Assembly: GCA_011391835.1 (NCBI GenBank)
Contig: JAABPS010000102.1
Span: 1 to 8,901 of the forward strand
Direction: 5' to 3'
DNA from: Desulfobacteraceae bacterium
GTDB lineage: Bacteria > Desulfobacterota > Desulfobacteria > Desulfobacterales > JAABPS01
Length of the DNA: 8,901 nt
Shown here: positions 5,838 to 8,901 of the stretch, piece by piece
Layout of the letters: the number at the start of each line of letters is the position of its first letter
How positions within the stretch are numbered: the stretch's first letter is position 1
Made by a program: the position numbers and the translations under genes
Notes under the pieces: generated by a model
The model's input: the letters and a program-made list of their open reading frames with translations, nothing else
What the model was told of the DNA's origin: nothing
Databases searched by the model: none

Positions 5838-7082
5838 GTGGACAGGCGAGTGGTTATCACAGGGATAGGTCTGGTGACGCCGCTGGGTATCGGCACAGAG
5901 CAAACCTGGAAGGCGCTGTGCGCTGGAAAGTCGGGCATATCTGAAATTACCCGGTTTGACACGGCATTGCATAAGACGAAGATAGCCGGTGAAGTGAAGG
6001 ATTTTCATGCAGGGGACTTTCTGCCGGAAAAGGATGTGAACCGTACCCAGCTTTTTATTGCCTATGCAACTGCTGCAACGAAAATGGCGCTGGAGGATTC
6101 CGGGTTTGTTATAAACAGCCAAAATGCCAGCAGAGTGGGCGTTGTGACCGGATGCGGTCTGGGGGGTCTGGAGATGATGGAAAAAACCATCGTTACCCTG
6201 TTTAGCAAAGGCCCCAAACGGGTAAGTCCTTTCTTTATTCCCCTGATTATCGGCAACATGGCTCCGGGCATGATCTCTATCTACTTTGGAGCAAAGGGGC
6301 CTAATTTATCCATTGCCACAGCATGCGCAGCAGGCACCCACGCGGTGGGGGAATCCTACAAGATGGTGAAGCACGGCGTGGCAGACGCCATGATTACCGG
6401 CGGAGTGGAGGCAGTGATCACTGCAACGTGCATCTCCGGTTTTAACGCCATGAAGGCGCTGTCTGTCAGAAACCATGAACCCCAGAAAGCCTCCAGGCCA
6501 TTTGACCGGGACAGAGATGGGTTTGTGGTGGGTGAAGGCAGCGGCATAGTTATTTTAGAGCCGTTAGAAAGCGCCCTTGAGCGGGGGGCTAAGATTTACG
6601 CGGAGGTCATAGGTTTTGGGCTGAGCGGAGACGGGTTTCACATGGCTGCTCCATCCCCAGACGGCGAAGGCGGATCCCGGTGCATGCAACATGCGTTAGA
6701 TGATGCAGGAATCTCCTATGATGCAGTGGATTATATCAATGCCCACGGCACTTCAACGGACTTAAATGATGTATATGAAACCAGTGCGATCAAGAAGGTC
6801 TTCAAAGAGAAGGCTGCATCTATTGCCATCAGTTCAACCAAGTCCATGACCGGTCATCTGCTGGGGGGAGCAGGCGGCATAGAAACAGGGTTTACAGCGC
6901 TTGCCATTCGAGACGGGATTATTCCTCCCACGATTAATCTGGATCATCCGGATGTGGGATGCGATCTGGATTACGTTCCCCATGCTGCGCGCAGGAAGAA
7001 CATACAGGTGGCATTGAGCAACTCGTTTGGATTCGGCGGAACCAATGCGTCGCTGATTCTAAGGAAATACGGCACGAAATAG
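5838..7082 (+). CDS. fabF: Beta-ketoacyl-ACP synthase II (KAS II)
   Basis: FabF elongates acyl-ACP by decarboxylative condensation with malonyl-ACP. From the GTG start the product is 414 aa, beginning MDRRVVITGIGLVTPLG. The catalytic triad then falls at C163 (TACAAGTHA), H303 (NAHGTSTD) and H340 (MTGHLLGGAGG), with K335 in STKSMTGH. These are the E. coli FabF positions as I recall them, which supports the chosen start. The C-terminal glycine-rich loop SNSFGFGGTNASL is also present. The protein is soluble with no extra domains. GGAGG at 5828-5832 serves the GTG. The terminator upstream suggests fabF has its own promoter or relies on readthrough from acpP. fabH follows 60 bases later and is probably co-transcribed, since I see no terminator between them. 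A specialised KAS for a secondary product is possible but not indicated. Confidence 0.95.
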   Translation: MDRRVVITGIGLVTPLGIGTEQTWKALCAGKSGISEITRFDTALHKTKIAGEVKDFHAGDFLPEKDVNRTQLFIAYATAATKMALEDSGFVINSQNASRVGVVTGCGLGGLEMMEKTIVTLFSKGPKRVSPFFIPLIIGNMAPGMISIYFGAKGPNLSIATACAAGTHAVGESYKMVKHGVADAMITGGVEAVITATCISGFNAMKALSVRNHEPQKASRPFDRDRDGFVVGEGSGIVILEPLESALERGAKIYAEVIGFGLSGDGFHMAAPSPDGEGGSRCMQHALDDAGISYDAVDYINAHGTSTDLNDVYETSAIKKVFKEKAASIAISSTKSMTGHLLGGAGGIETGFTALAIRDGIIPPTINLDHPDVGCDLDYVPHAARRKNIQVALSNSFGFGGTNASLILRKYGTK

Positions 7083-7142
7083 ACGAATGAACTTTATAAA
7101 TACATATTCGAATAAAAAAATAGGAATACGAGCGGAGTATAG

Positions 7143-8174
7143 ATGAGACATGTGAAATCCAATTCATTTGCTGCCAGGATTACCGGAACCGGATCCGCTT
7201 TTCCGAAAAATCGCGTGACGAATGACGATATCGTCAAAAAACTTCAAGCATCCGGAATAGAAACAAGCGACCGATGGATTCGTGAACGAACCGGTATCCG
7301 CGAAAGGCGAATTGCAGACATCGAAAATCCGGCAGAGCATAATTCATCACTGGGACTTGCCGCTGCGAAAAAGGCGCTGGATATGGCGGGTAAAACAGAA
7401 AAGGATATCGATCAGATACTTTATGCTACCTGTACACCTGATACATTAGTTCCATCAACTGCGTGCTGGCTTCAGCATAAAATTGGCGCCAGCCAGGCGT
7501 GGGCCATGGATATCAATGCGGCCTGCTCAGGATTAATCTATGCAGTGGCAACCGCTAAGCAATTCATTCAAACAGGACAGGTCAAGACATCATTGGTTAT
7601 TGGTGCTGACCTGCTGAGCCCCTTTACCAATTGGCAGGACAGGGGATCCTGTATCTTATTTGGCGATGCTGCAGGGGCTTTGGTTATTGAACGGGAGGCG
7701 GCAGATTCAAAACATCAGATTTTATCCTGTCACATGCTCTCCAATGGGAATTTATGGGAACTTTTTTATATTCCTGCGGGCGGATCATCCATGGAAGTGA
7801 CACCGGGGAGGTATTCCAAGAATTTACATAAAATGCGGATGTACGGAAAAGAAATATTCAAGGTGGCGGTAAGGACACTTGTCGATTTTGCCCAACAGGC
7901 TTTGGCGGAAAATAAAATTGACATTCGTGAGCTTGACTGGTTTGTGCCTCATCAGGCGAATTTGCGAATCATTGAGGCGGTAGCCGATCGACTGAAGTTT
8001 CCGATGGAAAAAGTTTTGATCAATGTTGATAAATATGGAAATACATCGTCTGCTACCATTCCGTCAGTTCTTGATGAAGCTGTTCGGGACGGAAGAATCA
8101 AAAACGGCCAGACCATTCTTCTGGATGCGTTTGGTGCAGGCTTGACGTATGGGGCTATACTACTTCGTTGGTAA
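7143..8174 (+). CDS. fabH: Beta-ketoacyl-ACP synthase III (KAS III)
   Basis: FabH starts fatty acid chains by condensing an acyl-CoA, usually acetyl-CoA or a branched acyl-CoA, with malonyl-ACP. The 343-aa product has the Cys-His-Asn triad: C128 (INAACSGL), H270 (VPHQANLRI) and N300 (YGNTSSATIP). Other family marks are DRWIRERTGIRERRI (43-57), FGDAAGALV (173-181) and the C-terminal FGAGLTYGAILLRW. It is somewhat longer than E. coli FabH (317 aa), partly from a short N-terminal extension before ITGTGSAFP. The start has GGAG at 7134-7137, five bases before the ATG. It lies 60 bases after fabF, fitting one operon. Its position before an acyl-CoA dehydrogenase leaves open an unusual acyl-CoA primer, which sequence alone does not decide. 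Confidence 0.94.
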   Translation: MRHVKSNSFAARITGTGSAFPKNRVTNDDIVKKLQASGIETSDRWIRERTGIRERRIADIENPAEHNSSLGLAAAKKALDMAGKTEKDIDQILYATCTPDTLVPSTACWLQHKIGASQAWAMDINAACSGLIYAVATAKQFIQTGQVKTSLVIGADLLSPFTNWQDRGSCILFGDAAGALVIEREAADSKHQILSCHMLSNGNLWELFYIPAGGSSMEVTPGRYSKNLHKMRMYGKEIFKVAVRTLVDFAQQALAENKIDIRELDWFVPHQANLRIIEAVADRLKFPMEKVLINVDKYGNTSSATIPSVLDEAVRDGRIKNGQTILLDAFGAGLTYGAILLRW

Positions 8175-8297
8175 GATTTTTTAGTAGTACTTGATGTTAT
8201 TCGAAAACCGATTGAGATTGTATAGTTAGACAATCAAAACGTTATTCCATTGAAGAATAAAATTAATTTTAACGATTATAGTGTGTGGAGATAAAAA
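8175..8297. other. Gap between fabH and the acyl-CoA dehydrogenase gene, with two small hairpins
   Basis: The 123-base AT-rich gap holds two perfect 6-bp stems: GATTGT/ACAATC (8216-8221 with 8230-8235) and TTATTC/GAATAA (8242-8247 with 8255-8260). Neither has a GC-rich stem plus U-tract, so no clear terminator is present. A TATAGT at 8277-8282 lacks a good -35. Whether the last gene is co-transcribed with fabH is undecided. Confidence 0.4.
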
Positions 8298-8901
8298 ATG
8301 GCGCGTTCAGAAAGCCAGGAAAATCAAGGATTGGCAGGATTGGATGCTGATTCCAGAAAGCTCATTTTAGATACGGTTCGACAGTTAAGAAAAAAGCTTC
8401 TCACCAAGGAGAATATTCTTGAATGGGATAAAAATGAAATTTTCCCGGAAGACGTTATCCGGAAATTGCTGGATCCTGAAATCGGCCTCCAATTGCTTTT
8501 TATCCCTGAAGAATACGGCGGCATTGGCGGCGGCGCCAGAGATTGTTGTCTGGTGACTCGGGAGATGGCAAAGATTTGCCTGGGTATTACGACGGCCTTT
8601 TTCGCCATTCAGCTGGGCTCCGAACCATTGTTGGTGGCGGGCACCGAAGCGCAAAAAGAAAAATGGCTGGGCGCCATTGCCGACGGCAAGGCACTGGTTG
8701 CCTATGCCGTTACGGAACCGGATGCGGGAAGCAACCTGGCCGCCCTGCAAACAACCGCGGATCCCGTGGAAAATGGCGATGGAAAAATCATCGGCTATAA
8801 AGTGAATGGTAACAAAGTATTCATCTCTACGGGCGGATATGCAGATTTTATCACCTTGCTGGCCAAAACGCCTGAAGGACCCACCTTTTTTGTGGTTGAA
8901 A
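8298..8901 (+). CDS. Acyl-CoA dehydrogenase family protein, 3'-partial
   Basis: The frame from the ATG at 8298 stays open to the window end (201 whole codons). An in-frame TAA at 8292-8294 and GGAG at 8287-8290 (seven bases before the ATG) pin the start. The visible part covers the N-terminal helical domain, with LFIPEEYGGIGGGARDC (67-83) and the helix around VTREMAKICLGITTAFF. The family signature YAVTEPDAGSNLAAL (136-150) follows, then the start of the middle beta domain with GNKVFISTGGYADF. This flavoprotein family oxidises acyl-CoA to trans-2-enoyl-CoA, passing electrons to electron-transfer flavoprotein. The catalytic base and C-terminal domain lie beyond the window, so chain-length or substrate class cannot be assigned. 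The fabH neighbour hints at acyl-chain metabolism; catabolic beta-oxidation is the default reading. Confidence 0.9.
   Translation, partial: MARSESQENQGLAGLDADSRKLILDTVRQLRKKLLTKENILEWDKNEIFPEDVIRKLLDPEIGLQLLFIPEEYGGIGGGARDCCLVTREMAKICLGITTAFFAIQLGSEPLLVAGTEAQKEKWLGAIADGKALVAYAVTEPDAGSNLAALQTTADPVENGDGKIIGYKVNGNKVFISTGGYADFITLLAKTPEGPTFFVVE

Noticed and set aside
7105..7114. TATTCGAATA palindrome between fabF and fabH
   Set aside because: It is a single short AT-rich palindrome with no second copy as an operator; a TTATTCGAA at 8197-8205 is only partly similar. Chance is likely.
8543..8800. Plus-strand frame of 85 codons near the window end
   Set aside because: It overlaps, in another frame, the acyl-CoA dehydrogenase gene that starts at 8298, which has clear family motifs and a good ribosome binding site.
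1..8901. CRISPR array, tRNA or rRNA genes, insertion sequences, or phage genes
   Set aside because: I saw no regularly spaced repeats, cloverleaf-like segments, transposase motifs or terminal inverted repeats on reading the window. Nearly all sequence outside the gaps is conserved metabolic coding sequence.

Overview
The window most likely comes from a strict anaerobe that uses the bacterial Wood-Ljungdahl (reductive acetyl-CoA) pathway. My best guess is a Desulfobacterota-type sulfate reducer or a relative. This rests on the bacterial form of AcsB, the AcsC and AcsE types, a DUF3786 protein beside them, moderate GC content and strong GGAGG-type ribosome binding sites. No rRNA or other taxonomic marker is present, so this is inference. 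All genes lie on the + strand.

Region 1 (1-4326) is a carbonyl-branch block. It holds acsB (acetyl-CoA synthase, cut off at the 5' end by the window), acsC (large subunit of the corrinoid iron-sulfur protein, CFeSP) and acsE (methyl-tetrahydrofolate:CFeSP methyltransferase). AcsE moves the methyl group from methyl-H4folate to the CFeSP cobamide. AcsB joins that methyl group with CO and CoA to make acetyl-CoA, or runs the reverse reaction during acetate oxidation. The sequence does not show the direction. The CFeSP small subunit (acsD), CO dehydrogenase (acsA) and maturation factors are not in the window. Hairpins lie in both gaps between these genes, and a strong intrinsic terminator (about 4355-4392) closes the block.

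Region 2 (4407-5021) is one gene for an uncharacterised DUF3786-family protein, starting just after that terminator. Region 3 (5022-5482) is a 461-base, strongly AT-rich non-coding stretch. It carries possible promoter elements and a perfect 9-bp AT inverted repeat upstream of acpP.

Region 4 (5483-8901) holds type II fatty acid synthesis genes: acpP (acyl carrier protein), a perfect 11-bp terminator hairpin, fabF (KAS II) and fabH (KAS III). The start of an acyl-CoA dehydrogenase gene follows and runs off the window. All ketosynthase catalytic residues and the ACP phosphopantetheine serine are present. FabH normally primes chains with acetyl-CoA and FabF elongates ACP-bound chains. The acyl-CoA dehydrogenase may be unrelated or may belong to an acyl-modifying pathway.

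I saw no mobile elements, CRISPR arrays, tRNA or rRNA. Most of the window is recognisable metabolism. The least understood parts are the DUF3786 gene next to the acs block, the cysteine-rich variant of the AcsB nickel site, and the regulatory DNA before acpP.
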